In this document: piece by piece, positions 25,140-36,368 of the stretch
Layout of the letters: each line of letters starts with the position of its first letter
Position numbering within the stretch: the stretch's first letter is position 1
Origin: Plantago major
Lineage: Eukaryota; Streptophyta; Magnoliopsida; Lamiales; Plantaginaceae
DNA: 64,000 nt
Assembly: GCA_026545765.1 (NCBI GenBank)
Contig: CM048843.1
Span: 86,553,050 to 86,617,049 of the forward strand
Reading direction: 5' to 3'
Notes under the pieces: generated by a model
The model's input: only the letters and a program-made list of their open reading frames with translations
Database searches by the model: none
Told to the model about the DNA's origin: nothing
Program-made: the position numbers and the translations under genes

Positions 25140-26160
25140 TGTAACACTTATTAGTTATCACTACAATCTAATTAATTTGTATGAATTTAGTGGATCGATC
25201 CTACATGTATAAACCCACTAATTATTCCACTGTTGTTCGTTTAACCAATAACGGGAAAAATAACAACAAATCCTCAGCCCTTTTCAAGTTATCCTTCCTC
25301 CACCCAATCTCACGATATCCGATTTGATTTTTCAAGATATTCGTTGATGCAAATTATTCTTACGTTTCACAAAAAGACATTTAATAAAATCATATGTTGT
25401 GGATTACACACTTTACAACTGTATCAATTGCTCAAGAACAATCGTCGCAAAGCTCCAGAATCATCACAAGAACATGAACAGACGTCGCGAAAAGAGAAAT
25501 ATAGAAAACAGAAGAAAAAGAACACCAGATTTACGTGCTTAGATCAAATTAATCTACGTGCACGGGACCAGACGAAAACCTTCCACTATCACTCAGGGAG
25601 TCAATTCCCTCAAGAATTACAAGTACAAATGATGCAAATTACAAGTAACCGTAATTCTATTGTAACCGTAATTCTATTGTACTCTCTTGATAATAACACT
25701 AACAATGATTCAATCTCTCTCACGAGAATAATCTCAAGAAATTGAAAGGAGAAGAATATGTTGATGATGACTGATAGCCGCTACCTTCTGCTATTTAAAC
25801 CAATCAATCTCTCCTTAATCATAATTGTAGTGCACAGATGAAGATAGTTAAAGTAACTAACTTTCCCTCTCAACCGGCAAACCAATCCTAGCCGTTGATT
25901 GGTCCTGATTTAATCCAAGCTATTCAAAGGTAACAGCTTTAAATTAAGCTACCAACATCATATCTATGCTAGTGCTCTTAGATGTAACAGTCTACTATAG
26001 CAGTCATAATTGTTATAATGTCTTAAGTTAAATTAAGAGAATTAAAAAGGGTTGACAATCCTAGCTACATATTCCATGAAGGTGCACTTGATTTAAGTAA
26101 TCCATTTAATTATATGATATGAACTCCACGTTTAATCTTGATCGCTCCGAATCGATCTCA
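25140..26160. other. Left arm of tandem duplication (copy 1)
   Basis: No gene. Segments such as TATCACTACAATCTAATT and ATAACAACAAATCCTCAG, and the block at 26050-26160, recur in order at 32260-33260 upstream of DIR-2. This is the distal upstream part of the duplicated DIR-1/DIR-2 unit. Confidence 0.7.
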
Positions 26161-26169
26161 TGGTGGTGA

Positions 26170-27493
26170 TAGGGGAATGGCATTTTTAGTCCTAAAGTTT
26201 ACCCCAAATGGTGTGTGTAATAACCTGTTTAGTGGCACTGTGATTCTTGGTCCTAAAGTTTTCAAATTTTGGCATCCGTTGTCCTTTTTACTGACGTGGT
26301 ACCGAAGTCAACGAATTTATCCCGATTTTGACCTACACATCATCAGCCACCTCACCTGCCAATAAAAATAAATCAAAACTAAAAATCAAAAATACAAAAT
26401 TAAAAGAAAATGTTAAAAAACAAAAAAAAAACAATAAAAATAAAAGGATAAAGAAAATCATCTCTAACCTCCATATCCCCAACGACTCTCTTCGCCCTCT
26501 CCGACTGAACAACCTCCAAGGCCTTCTCCAAAGCCGCCATACTCAGCTCAAGCGAAGAAGCGGATTTATGCTCCTGAGCCTGCCTATAATACACATAAGC
26601 CAAACAATCACAAGGCAAATCCCTATCAAAACTCTCAAAACCTTTCTCCCCAACTCTCCTCGGAAAATCCTTCATCGACCTAGCCAATTCCTCTGCTTTC
26701 TATGAATCAAATTCATTCACAATTATAAACCTAGCAACAGAAGCTCGCTGACTCGTATTAAAAATCCTAATATTATACAAAATCTCAGGTGAGCTAGCTG
26801 AATTAAAATACGACACCGTTTCAGGATTGGTAGCCTCTATCAACGAATCGCGAACCTGCGAAGCTACGACTAGCCGATTCTGCTCTCAGAAGGAATACCT
26901 GTGATACTGCGGTGGGATAGGGGATGCAGGTGGGCGGTAGAGCTGGTAGAGTTGCTGAGGTTTGGCGGTTGTGGAGGAGTTGGGGAGAATTAGGGCGGTG
27001 ACGGAGAAGGAGTGTTTGGAAGGTCTGTGTGGCGGTGGTGGTGGGTGGGAGAAGTGCTCCATCTCCGGCCGTTCGGAAACCATCGTCGTTCTGTCACCAA
27101 TTCCTCCTTCAACCCTAGTTGTGTCCGCCAAAATTCTACAGAGAAGTACAGAGAGAGTGTGTCTCCCGTTTTGTCCTTCTTTACTGATAATAACGGTAAT
27201 CTTTAACTTTTATCATTTATTTTCTTTATCATTTTCTTTTTATTATTTCAACATTTTCTTTTAATTTTGTATTTTTGATTTTTAGTTTTTATTTATTTTT
27301 ATTGGCAGGTGAGGTGGCTGATGATGTGTAGGTCAAAATCGGGATAAATTCGTTGACTTCGGTGCTACGTCAGTAAAAAGGACCACGGACGCCAAAATTT
27401 GAAAACTTTAGGACCAAGGATCACATGACCACCAAACAGGTTATTGCACATGCCATTTGGGATAAACTTTAGGACTAAAAATGCCATTCTCCC
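26170..27493. mobile_element. Mutator-like element carrying RAF1 fragment (Pack-MULE)
   Basis: Long terminal inverted repeats of about 244 bp (26170-26414 and 27250-27493) begin at the outside with (G)GGRGAATGGCATTTTTAGTCC. They are flanked by the perfect 9-bp duplication TGGTGGTGA (26161-26169 and 27494-27502). Long TIRs plus a 9-bp duplication are the hallmark of MULEs. There is no transposase inside; the core is a captured host gene fragment, so it fits the Pack-MULE type. The paralogous position upstream of DIR-2 lacks it. Confidence 0.9.
26465..27131 (-). pseudogene. Captured fragment of Rubisco accumulation factor 1
   Basis: Read on the minus strand, the fragment has a proline/serine-rich N-terminus from the ATG at 27062. 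It is followed by QLYQLYRPPASPIPPQ, then EQNRLVVASQVRDSL, then SPEILYNIRIFNTSQRA and LARSMKDFPRR...GFESFDRDLP.DCLAYVYYRQ. These match the order and wording of plant RAF1, a chloroplast-imported chaperone for Rubisco assembly, as I know the family. About 40-50 residues are missing between the first two parts and the frame shifts there. A TAG at 26700-26702 stops the last part. It is a non-functional fragment carried by the MULE. Confidence 0.75.
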
Positions 27494-27502
27494 TGGTGGT
27501 GA

Positions 27503-29505
27503 CCGATATGAAAGGTTTTCCTTATGCGCACAAACGATACAGATGGTGTAGTGAAGGATGTGTAACATTCGCATGGGGAAACCATATCGAAAGTAAATCT
27601 CTTATAAAAGCAGCTCTTACGATTTACAAATTATAAAATTTGTTCGGTTGGCATAACGTTTGGTTTTTTACAGTTGTTGGTGGACGAAAGTGGTAAAGGA
27701 TCAGAGAAGTTTTGGTGTCGACATTTGGTGTGGAGTGTGATAATACATGTAGTTTCTAAGTTATGGAAGAACATACCAAGCTGTATTAGTTCTTGTGCTT
27801 AGAACATGAAGTCTTGGTGGATGTATGGTGAGTGGTGATGTTTATTTGGTAGAGAAAATCACTTTGAATGAGCTTTTGGGTGGTAGTATTATGTAAAGTT
27901 TGGAATAAGTTTATTCTGTATTTGGTATGATAAGAGTTGGAGAGGTCAAGAATTTGTCAATTGTACTTTTGTTTGAACATTTTTTATGCTCGTTTTTCGT
28001 ATTGATAAAAACTTTTGGATGTTTCAAAAAAAAAAAAAAAAAAAGTTGATTCTGCTAGTAACTTATGTGATATCGAGAAAACGAGTTATTTCTCTCTCTT
28101 TAATTGATCAATACAATTTCCTAAGTGCTCTTTTGGTTTGAAAAGGGGTATTTCATTTTGCAAAACTGGATTATTCGGTCCATTTAAGTAATTGGATTAT
28201 GTTTGGGGGTTTTCGCCTAAAAATCTTATTTGTTTGGACTCTACGAATTGGATTATTTTCAATAAAATCCAGTTTGGTTCTGAATTGATTTTGGATTATT
28301 CAGTAGGATAAAGCAAAATGGAATTACTAATATACCTCTATGTTTTTCCACTTATTGTATAAAATCGAGTTTGATTTCCAATTTGATTTAGTGAAAATTA
28401 CATGTGAGCATAAATTTGGGGGAGCAAATTTTTACCACCTTCACATGTTTAATTGGGAAATTCTAGAATTTTGATCTTATGAATTTCGTATACAATATTA
28501 TCCGAAAATCTTTGAAATTATTGCATCCATAGTTACGTTGCCATTGTTGATAACTTTGGCATCGATTTTTAGTTTATATGAGTTGACCATTAAATTTTAG
28601 TTTATAGATATTGTTTCTAATCTGTGTAATAATTATCTTAATAAAATACATATTTCTTTATAAGATCGATATTTCATATGAGTGAAATTTATAATCCCAT
28701 ATTTTTCATCTCATACGTAGAATAATTATTTTTGTCGATTGAAATCGACATCGCATATGTTTATAATCCCATCTAAACATAAATTTTCCTACATTTCAAA
28801 CATAAAAGTTTGAAGCATGTAAAACGCCAAAGTCAGTGACGGAGCCATGATTTTACGTCAGGTAACTTTTAACTATATAAATGTTGTTTTTATAATATAT
28901 AAAGTAAAAAAAATCCACATGTATGTAATTAACGATGCATATTTTGTATTCGAAACACATATATACTCCGCCTATATTATGTCAAAATTTGCACATACTT
29001 AATATATATACTAGAATATTTTTTTAAAAATGATGAAGAAAAAACGTTCTTGAACCGACAACTCTAAATTATCATCGTTATTTTCGTAAGCAACGCTAAC
29101 AATTTTTAAATTATTAGTATTGTTTTGTTTAATCATTCTTTTAAAAAAGTTGGTTATACTATTAAACAAACGAAATTAATTTTGATGTAAATACATAAAA
29201 TACGTCAAAAAATAAAAGTTTAAAAGGAAAATATTGTCTAATAAGTAAATGAGTAGAAAAGAGAAATAAAGATTACAGGGGTCCAAAATGAAAAAAAAAA
29301 AAAAAAAAGGGTGCAAAACTAGGAAACCATTAGGGGGGGGGGGGAAGAAAGGTGGAAACTAAGGAAACAGAAAAAATGAAAAAGAAAGAGTGCAAAATTA
29401 GAAAAATATAAAAGAAGAAATTGAAGGTGGAAATTAGGAAGAAAAAAATGTGCATTGATGTGAATCAATTGGTGTTCTTGGATTGGGATGGCATATTTAG
29501 TAATT

Positions 29506-29542
<37 letters not shown>

Positions 29543-29860
29543 CTTCGTAAAAACCTTTAATGTTTGTAGATATAACTGTAATGTTTCTCTTTAATCACCC
29601 TATAAAGACGATCTCTCACAGGACTTACTCTACTACTTTAGTTAATCTCCTGTAAAACAAACAACACTTAATTAGGTTAAATTAAAATTCCAAATGCCCA
29701 AGGATAACTTGTAAAAATGCATTTACAATACTTCTTCCCATCTCGGGAATAGCTTCACACTTTAACTTTTTACAGTCAAACTTTTTCAACTTTACTACGA
29801 ATTAATCTTAAATTAAAAATGTAAAATGTTCAATTAAATTATATTATGAAACTTTAATGA
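27503..29860. other. Intergenic arm upstream of DIR-1
   Basis: The block 27503-27645 is homologous to 33300-33400 (part of the tandem duplication). At about 27672-28045 a stretch ends in a 19-base poly(A) run and could be a 5'-truncated LINE tail (weak). The rest is AT-rich, with a G11 run near 29334 and a (CATA)n tract at 29508-29540. No gene is supported. Confidence 0.45.
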
Positions 29861-29861
29861 T

Positions 29862-29935
29862 GTTTAACGCAATATTCCCACTAGGGCATAAGGAAAATTA
29901 CTAATTAACCATTAAAAGTCACAAATGGATTATTG
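29862..29935 (+). promoter_or_regulatory. Conserved upstream block of DIR-1
   Basis: The block GTTTAACGCAATATTCCCAC followed by TAGGGCA and AATTAACCATTAAAAGTC lies about 320 bp before the ATG. Close versions occur about 300 bp before DIR-2 and DIR-4. Conservation in otherwise diverged sequence suggests a shared control element, but recent common ancestry alone could explain part of it. Confidence 0.5.
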
Positions 29936-30100
29936 TACCTATATGGATGTACCTATATGGGAGTAATAATAGATTGCGTCTTAATAATAGATATAGCAAG
30001 GATCATAGCATTAGCAGAAAGCAGCCAGCCAGTGAGTTTTCTTGTAATTTTTGTTTTGTGCAAAGTTTTCTTGTAATTTTGGCAACCCTAGATTTCACTC

Positions 30101-30109
30101 TATAAATTA
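30101..30109 (+). promoter_or_regulatory. TATA box of DIR-1
   Basis: TATAAATTA lies 81-89 bp before the ATG, in a proximal block (TTTTCTTGTAATTTTGGCAACC, then ACTCTATAAATT) shared with DIR-2 and, less well, DIR-4. Confidence 0.75.
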
Positions 30110-30189
30110 CACCACAAGTCATTCCATTGTTCAACAAACAAGAGCAAACAAAAGAGCTAGAATAAAGAAAAAAAACACGATCATATAAT

Positions 30190-30901
30190 ATGGCAAGATC
30201 ACAATACTTAGTTCTTCTACTAATTTGTTATACATTAATGGTAGCTAATGCCATTGATAATATTGGGCTGCGAAACTGGTTCCAGAACGTCACTCGAAAA
30301 CATATGAAGCTAACCGAGCTCAATTTCTATGTCCAAGATGATCTAAGTAGCCCTACCCCAACCAATATCGTGGTACGTATTCAGCTTGAGAGTTTACTTT
30401 TAGTTTTCTAATTATATATGCTCTCTTTCATTTTAGTGTATAATACATGTTCAGTTTATTAAGAAAGGTGCAATTACTCTTGATTATAACTTTCATTTTC
30501 AATTTTACCTTTTGAAGGTAGCTATGGCAAATTCTTCATTCGCATCACCTACCTTTTTCGGGCTCGTATCTGTGATAGATGACCCGATAAGAAATGGGCC
30601 AAGCCCAAATTCTACGATAGTGGGCCGGGCCCAGGGATTCTTCGCATTTTCTTCATTGGAGGAGCTGAAGCTACACATGACATTCGATCTGGTTTTCACT
30701 AGCGGCACTTACAATGGTAGTACTCTAAGCATAGTTGGGCACAACCCGTATCAGAATCAGAATCGTGAATTGCCCATTGTTGGCGGCTCGGGGGCTTTCC
30801 GCCTGGCGCGTGGGTCTGTGCTTATAAATACAGTTTCATTTAATAGTTCCACCGGAGATGCTTTCTTTAATTACAATGTTTTTGTGTTACATTATGTGTA
30901 A
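30190..30901 (+). CDS. Dirigent protein DIR-1
   Basis: Two exons, 30190-30372 and 30518-30901, encode 188 residues. The intron has GTACGT at its donor and TTTTGAAG at its acceptor and is phase 0. An N-terminal signal peptide (MARSQYLVLLLICYTLMVANA) predicts secretion to the cell wall. Dirigent motifs in order are FYVQDDLSSPTPTN, FFGLVSVIDDPI, VGRAQGFFAFSS, LVFTSGTYNGSTLSIVGHNP, ELPIVGGSGAFRLARG and FNYNVFVLHYV, the usual C-terminus. Several N-glycosylation sites (NVT, NSS, NST, NGS) are present. Dirigent proteins bind phenoxy radicals and direct stereo-selective coupling to lignans or related phenolics. The sequence looks like the DIR-b/d type (DIR22-like), whose substrates are mostly unknown. 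Its last 130 bp and 3' flank are identical to DIR-2. Confidence 0.93.
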
Positions 30902-31634
30902 CTTATGTATGTTATCATAAATTTATTTAAAGCATATTGTAATAAGGCCTACTTCCAAGATTTGATTTATACATCGAATGAAAGTTGGTGGACCAAAATT
31001 GCAATTTGGTAGGTGGTATTGGTGGAATTTTACGAGAGTTTGAGATTCTATATGAGGATGAATGTACGAGAACGGGAGTCGAGTTTATCAACGTTCATGA
31101 GGGATCTTGTGATTCTGAATCAACCAAAAGGGCTTTACTAGTTGGAGGGGATAGTTGCAAAGAATGGATAGACATGTCGGCAAAGAGAAGTATATATTAT
31201 ATTACAAAATCTAATAAAACTCTTACTCATTTGTGAGAGTCCAAAAGTCCACATGGTTTCATATAAATATTGTATCTCTATTTTACATTTGCCCATTTAA
31301 ACATTTTCACGGATCCAGATTGCGGGTCGATTTTTTAAGAATTGAATCCGGATTGTATCTCTCTTGAGCCGTCCGACCACCAATTCAAAATCCGATCGTA
31401 TATTTGAGCAACCCATGACCAGATCTACCTTTCTATCGGTTTCGATTTTTCGTTTCGTCGACTTTCAAAAAAATTGGCCGGACTTCGAAGCTTTTCCGAT
31501 TATCTCCGGCGAATCTTCGACTACTCAACACACCTAAGTCATTACCTTGTCGTTTACTCGATTTTCAGGTTTGTTCTCTCGATTCTTCTGTTTCGATTTC
31601 ATTTGGGTTTTTGTGTTTTAAGTATAGATTTTAT

Positions 31635-31965
31635 GTTTTCGAATGAGTATCCATGCGTATGTATTGTTTAGATTTTTTGTATAAATGGTCTATATGTTAG
31701 TAAAATTTGTCTATGTTTGTTTTGTGTTGCTAGTTTAATTTGAATGTATAGATATTAATTATGTTTTGAATGAGTATCAGTGTGTTCTGTATTAATTGTT
31801 CAGCTTTTTATATAAATGGTTTATGTTTTAGTAGAAATTGTTTATGTTGTTATGTGTTACTGGTTTAGATAGATGTTATGTTTCGAATGAGTATCCATGC
31901 TTTCTGTATTGTTTAGTTTTTTCTGTATAAATGGTCTATGTTTTAACATAAATTGTATATGTTTT
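31635..31965. repeat. Three diverged tandem repeats of about 120 bp
   Basis: Each unit starts near TTTCGAATGAGTATCCATGC (31635, about 31763, 31880) and contains TGTATAAATGGTCTATG. Copies differ by several substitutions and indels. No ORF. Confidence 0.75.
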
Positions 31966-32103
31966 AACTGAAATTATATAATTAAGTATACGTATATAAT
32001 GCATGTGTATGGAGTATTATATTTACTTTTACGTTCGCGAGTTTTTAATAATAGAGTTTGTTACTTACTTAAAACTGAATTGAACTCATTCACAATTAAA
32101 CTT

Positions 32104-32229
32104 GTGTGATTGAGCTCAAAACTATTACCACGAGTTGATCGCGAACAGTTTGATTCAATTACACTAGTGTGATTGAGCTCAAAACTATTACCACGAGTTG
32201 ATCGAGAACAGTTTGATTCAATTACGCTA
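32104..32229. repeat. 63-bp tandem duplication
   Basis: Two nearly identical units start GTGTGATTGAGCTCAAAACT at 32104 and 32167. They lie just left of the duplicated DIR arm. Confidence 0.9.
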
Positions 32230-32601
32230 CTGCGGGTGTGCGGGGTGTGCGTGATTACTTATCACTACAATCTAATTGATTTAATTTGTATGAATTTAGT
32301 GGATCCTAATGTATAAACCCACTAATTACCCCACCTCCACTGTTGTCCATTTAACCAATAATGGGAAAATAACAACAAATCCTCAGCCATCTTCAGTTCT
32401 GCCATTTGCTCCTCTACTCTGGAATTTTGCAACCCGCTATCTAAAATTATACTCCTGCGCTTCAAACTCATATCCAATTTGATTTTCAAATATTCATGGA
32501 TGCAAATTATTCTAAAGTTTTTTTTTTTGAAGAATTTAAAATATATTGATAATCAAAGACTAATGGCACAAGGAATGCCACCAGGTATCGTTACAGTACT
32601 C

Positions 32602-32901
32602 CAGGGCCGGCCCGAGAATTTAGGTGGCCCCTTGCGAAATTTTAATTGGGGCCCTAAAAATAATATAATGAAAGAAAAAATATTCAAGATAAATAAAATA
32701 ACAATATTTACACCTTTAGGAATTGAACCCAAGACCTTTTATAGAGTAGATATAGATTTAACCACTTGGAAACATTGATTTTAATACTTAATTATTGTAT
32801 GAAAATGGATATATACATAATCTCAAATTTAAAATGGAGACCCTTCAAAATAAGGGGCCCTAAGCAGGCGGGCTGTCCGCGCATGCTCAGGGCCGGGCCT
32901 G
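32602..32901. mobile_element. hAT-type MITE
   Basis: A 300-bp non-coding element is flanked by the perfect 8-bp duplication CAGTACTC (32594-32601 and 32902-32909). Ends are CAGGGCCGGCCC and GGGCCGGGCCTG, an inverted pair. An 8-bp duplication and CAGGG-type termini are typical of non-autonomous hAT elements. Its ends differ from those of the 3.5-kb hAT at 16697. Confidence 0.88.
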
Positions 32902-32909
32902 CAGTACTC

Positions 32910-33619
32910 AAATACAAACCAGCCCAACATAAGCTACACTGCTCCACAGGCGCCTATTCCTACTGAAAACATACATACAGCCATGAAACAGAATCGACAG
33001 TATAATCAGCTCAAATTTAGAACACCTAAAGTTGAGTTACACTAAAAGAAACATTTTATAAAATCATATCTATGTTTGTGGCCTTAAACATACCATTAAT
33101 TTCACTATATCAGTTGTCATATGTCATAATGTCTTCATTAAAGTTTTTAATTAAAATAATTTATAGGGGTTGACAATTATTCTCATTCCATAAATGTGCA
33201 CCTTAATTATCAAAGAATTCATTCATATGAACTCCATGTTCTTGACCACTTGGAATTGATCTCATTATGAATGACATATATGTGAGGAAAACGTATTATT
33301 TGGAGAGAAGTACAACGTCACCCATATCGGTGCAAAAAAATCGAAAGTAAATCCCTTATAAAAGTAGTTTTGAAATTAACAAATTGTAAAACTGGTTAAT
33401 ATTGGCATTTCAGATGTCCAACTCCTAGCTTATGTGACCAAGTGAAATTTATTTTAAAGTTAATTGTAAATCAATATTTCACTAGATTTTTCATCTCTAT
33501 AATTCCTTGTTTCTCAATACCATTTCCATAATTAACGTAGCATAGTGTTAGTCAATAAACAACACGTATGTAGAATTCCAAACGTCCAAGGATAAATTCT
33601 AAAAACATAACATACTAGG
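32910..33619. other. Right arm of tandem duplication (copy 2)
   Basis: No gene. The stretch about 33160-33400 matches 26050-26160 joined to 27503-27645 of copy 1, without the MULE in between. This shows the pre-insertion state of the MULE site. Confidence 0.65.
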
Positions 33620-33690
33620 ATGTTGAACGCAATATTCCCACTAGGGCAGACGGTAAAATAATAATTAACCAATAAAAGTCTCAAGTGGAT
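33620..33690 (+). promoter_or_regulatory. Conserved upstream block of DIR-2
   Basis: GTTGAACGCAATATTCCCAC, then TAGGGCA and AATTAACCAATAAAAGTC, about 300 bp before the ATG; it corresponds to the DIR-1 and DIR-4 blocks. The TATA box TATAAATT follows at 33846-33853. Confidence 0.5.
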
Positions 33691-33922
33691 TAGTGCACAT
33701 ATTTATACTAATATGGAACTAATAAATTACCAGGTCTTAATTATATATCGATTCAGCAAATGGATCATACCATTAGCAAAAGCAGCCTGCCAGCAATGCA
33801 AATACGTGAGTTTTCTTGTAATTTTGGCAACCCTAGATTTCACTCTATAAATTGCACCATAATTCATTCCAATATTCAACAAACAAGAGCATTCAAGAAA
33901 AAAAATACAAGCATATTATAAT

Positions 33923-34647
33923 ATGGCAAGATCACAATACTTGGTTCTTCTACTAATCTGTTCTACATTGATGGTAGCTAATGCCATTGATAGTATTGCA
34001 TTGCGAAACTGGTTCCAAAACTTCACTCGAAAACATATGAAGCTAACCGAGCTCCATTTCTATGTTCAAGATGATCTAAGTAGCCCTACCCCATCTAATG
34101 TCGTGGTACGTGACTTTAGTTTGAGAGTTTACTTTTCGTTTTCTGGTTAAGCTCGATCTCTTTCAATTTAGTTTTTAATACAAGTTCAGTTCATTAAAAC
34201 AAATCTATTACTGATCTTGATATTGTTATATATAAATTTCATTTTCAAATTTACCTTTTGAAGGTAGCCATGGCAAATTCAACATTCGCATCGTCTACCT
34301 TTTTTGGACTCATGGCTGTATTAGATGATCCGATAAGGGAAGAGCCAAGTCCGAATTCTACAATAGTGGGTCGGGCCCAGGGATTCTTCGCATTTGCTTC
34401 ATTGGAGGAGCAGAAGCTACACATGACAATGGATCTGCTTTTCACTTCTGGCACTTACAATGGTAGTACACTAAGCATAGTTGGACACAACCCGTATCTG
34501 GATCAGAATCGTGAATTGTCCATTGTTGGCGGCTCGGGGGCTTTCCGCCTGGCGCGTGGGTCTGTGCTTATAAATACAGTTTCATTTAATAGTTCCACCG
34601 GAGATGCTTTCTTTAATTACAATGTTTTTGTGTTACATTATGTGTAA
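33923..34647 (+). CDS. Dirigent protein DIR-2
   Basis: Exons 33923-34105 and 34264-34647 encode 188 residues, with the same phase-0 intron site as DIR-1 (donor GTACGT, acceptor TTTTGAAG). It has a secretory signal peptide (MARSQYLVLLLICSTLMVANA). Dirigent motifs are FYVQDDLSSPTPSN, FFGLMAVLDDPI, VGRAQGFFAFAS, LLFTSGTYNGSTLSIVGHNP and ELSIVGGSGAFRLARG. The differences from DIR-1 are mostly conservative and there are no lesions. It should act in the cell wall as a coupling guide for phenolic radicals, substrate unknown. It arose by tandem duplication with DIR-1, and its 3' third has been homogenised with DIR-1. Confidence 0.93.
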
Positions 34648-34765
34648 CTTATGTATGTTATCATAAATTTATTTAAAGCATATTGTAATAATTCTGCTTC
34701 CAAGATTTGATTTATACTGCATGGAATGAAAGTTGGTGGACCAAAAATACAATTTGACTTATTTA

Positions 34766-35091
34766 CTATTCCCTACGTCTCGCTTATATAGGCCACATAC
34801 TTTTCAACATTGTTTTTAAGACGATCAATAGTTTATTGTTTGTTGGTGGAGAGATAAATGATAGAGAGGAGAAAGTATGAAAGATAAGAGAGAAAAATGA
34901 TAAAGAACGAAAAAAGTACTTCCACTACAAATGACACATATTCCATTTATATCTGTCCCACTACAAATGTCATATTTTTTTTGACAACATTTACAACTCA
35001 TGTGCATGTATTCCAGTCCACTATCATTTACACTGCACATTAATCTCCATGTCCAAAAGCAAATGTGTCATTTGTAGTGGGACGGAGGGAG
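34766..35091. mobile_element. Stowaway-like MITE, downstream of DIR-2
   Basis: It is flanked by TA. The right end is GTGGGACGGAGGGAG and the left end a decayed CTATTCCCTACGTCTCGCTT, the pattern of CTCCCTCCGTCCC elements. A further right-end-like piece (GGCGGATGGAGTA) lies near 35190-35204. Non-coding. Confidence 0.65.
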
Positions 35092-35323
35092 TATAAGATA
35101 TTGGAGTTTGTGGGGTTTACTTTTTTACTAATTTAATAAGTGATCTAAATAAGTGAGACGTCCCTAAAAAGAAATAATTACATTTTTTAGTTGGGCGGAT
35201 GGAGTACTACATACTATAAATAGTAATAATTAAGTTAAAGTGAAAGAGTGCAGTATTTGTATAAAGTATGACTTGTATGAGACTACTTTCTTAAATTGGA
35301 ATGTTTCATATAGAACAGGTCCG

Positions 35324-35562
35324 GGTCAAATAGCAATGATTCGATTCACTTCTTTTTACACTATTTCGGAAACCCAAGGACTCAATCGTATGGATATGTA
35401 AAATACAGAATTTCCAATCCTACCAGGAAAGGGAGGGAATGGATACTCAATTTAAAGTGAGTAAACAGAATTCCATACTCGATCTCATATATACATATAG
35501 AATTCTGCGGAAAGCCGTATTCGATGAAATTCGTATGTACGGCTTGGAGGGAGATCTTTCAT
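35324..35562 (+). other. Nuclear insertion of plastid DNA (rps12 intron)
   Basis: About 240 bp, from GGGTCAAATAGCAATGATTC to GGAGGGAGATCTTTCAT, reads as plastid sequence. It includes a group II intron domain V-like hairpin (AAGCCGTAT...GTACGGCTT). From memory of plastid genomes it is the 3' end of the cis-spliced rps12 intron; the small last exon is not included. A few substitutions distinguish it from what I remember of the plastid sequence. It is not expressed as an organelle gene here. Confidence 0.6.
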
Positions 35563-36226
35563 CCTAACAGATCATCAGAGTCAACGGTTTCTCAAACTCG
35601 TATGAATGATGCCAGATTGATCAGTATGATATATGCCAGTAGATCAATCGCGCTTGTTATAAGTTACAACGACATACAATGAGAAGTAACGTATGATATT
35701 TAATGAAACGGATCTAAATGAGACAAAATATATAAAATACCTTCATCATATTTAAAAGGTTCCGACTTTTTATTTCTAACGCCTAATTATAAGAAAGGCG
35801 TCGTTCCAATTTCTTGGAACATTATATTCATTCTTTATCTCTTACTAGCTTCTACAAGTAAACTAGCAAATTTTGATAACTAAGCACTACATATTTGCTA
35901 TATACACATACACCACTATTATTATACTAATATTACATTGATCAAATAGATGTATTTACAATCGTGAGTCAAATATATATATTGCCATGCCTTTCAAATT
36001 GAACGGAGAGATATGTGTTAACGTAAATATGCATGTTTGGTAAAGTACAAGAAAATCAATTACAGCACATGAATGTGACAAATTTTTTTCTGAGAAAATC
36101 AAAGCGTGTGATCCTGTAAAATAGATCGGCCTACCCTTTCAACCAAGCGTGTGATCCTGTAAAATAGATACTGTGCCATGGTTGTGCTGCATCAGTGCAT
36201 GGCTTGTAATTAGGGATAACCAATAA
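35563..36226. other. Intergenic, nothing recognised
   Basis: AT-rich. It contains a short direct repeat of CAAGCGTGTGATCCTGTAAA-like sequence (about 36100 and 36147). No gene or element ends supported. Confidence 0.5.
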
Positions 36227-36368
36227 GGCTGCTCTTCTTGGCTAAACTCATTCGATTCAATTCAATTCAATTCAATTGATTCGATTCGATTATTGGTTAT
36301 ATTGTATACTACAATTGATTCGATTGATTCGATTCGATTCAAGAATTTCAGTTGAAGAGAACAGAGCC
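36227..36368. mobile_element. Tourist-like MITE with ATTCG/ATTCA repeats, copy 1
   Basis: The left end is GGCTGCTCTTCTTGGC and the right end GAAGAGAACAGAGCC (inverted pair). Inside is a run of TTCGATTCAATTC-type pentanucleotides and TTATATTGTATACTA. The family is related to 38579-38751. Flanks are TAA and TAT, an imperfect TWA duplication. Confidence 0.6.

Larger units (their letters stand above)
30946..32593. other. Spacer between DIR-1 and DIR-2
   Basis: The 3' flank to about 31005 matches that of DIR-2. After 31005 there is no gene. The interval holds a three-copy repeat (31635-31965), a 63-bp tandem pair (32104-32229) and, from about 32255, the start of the second copy of the upstream duplication arm. 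Confidence 0.6.
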
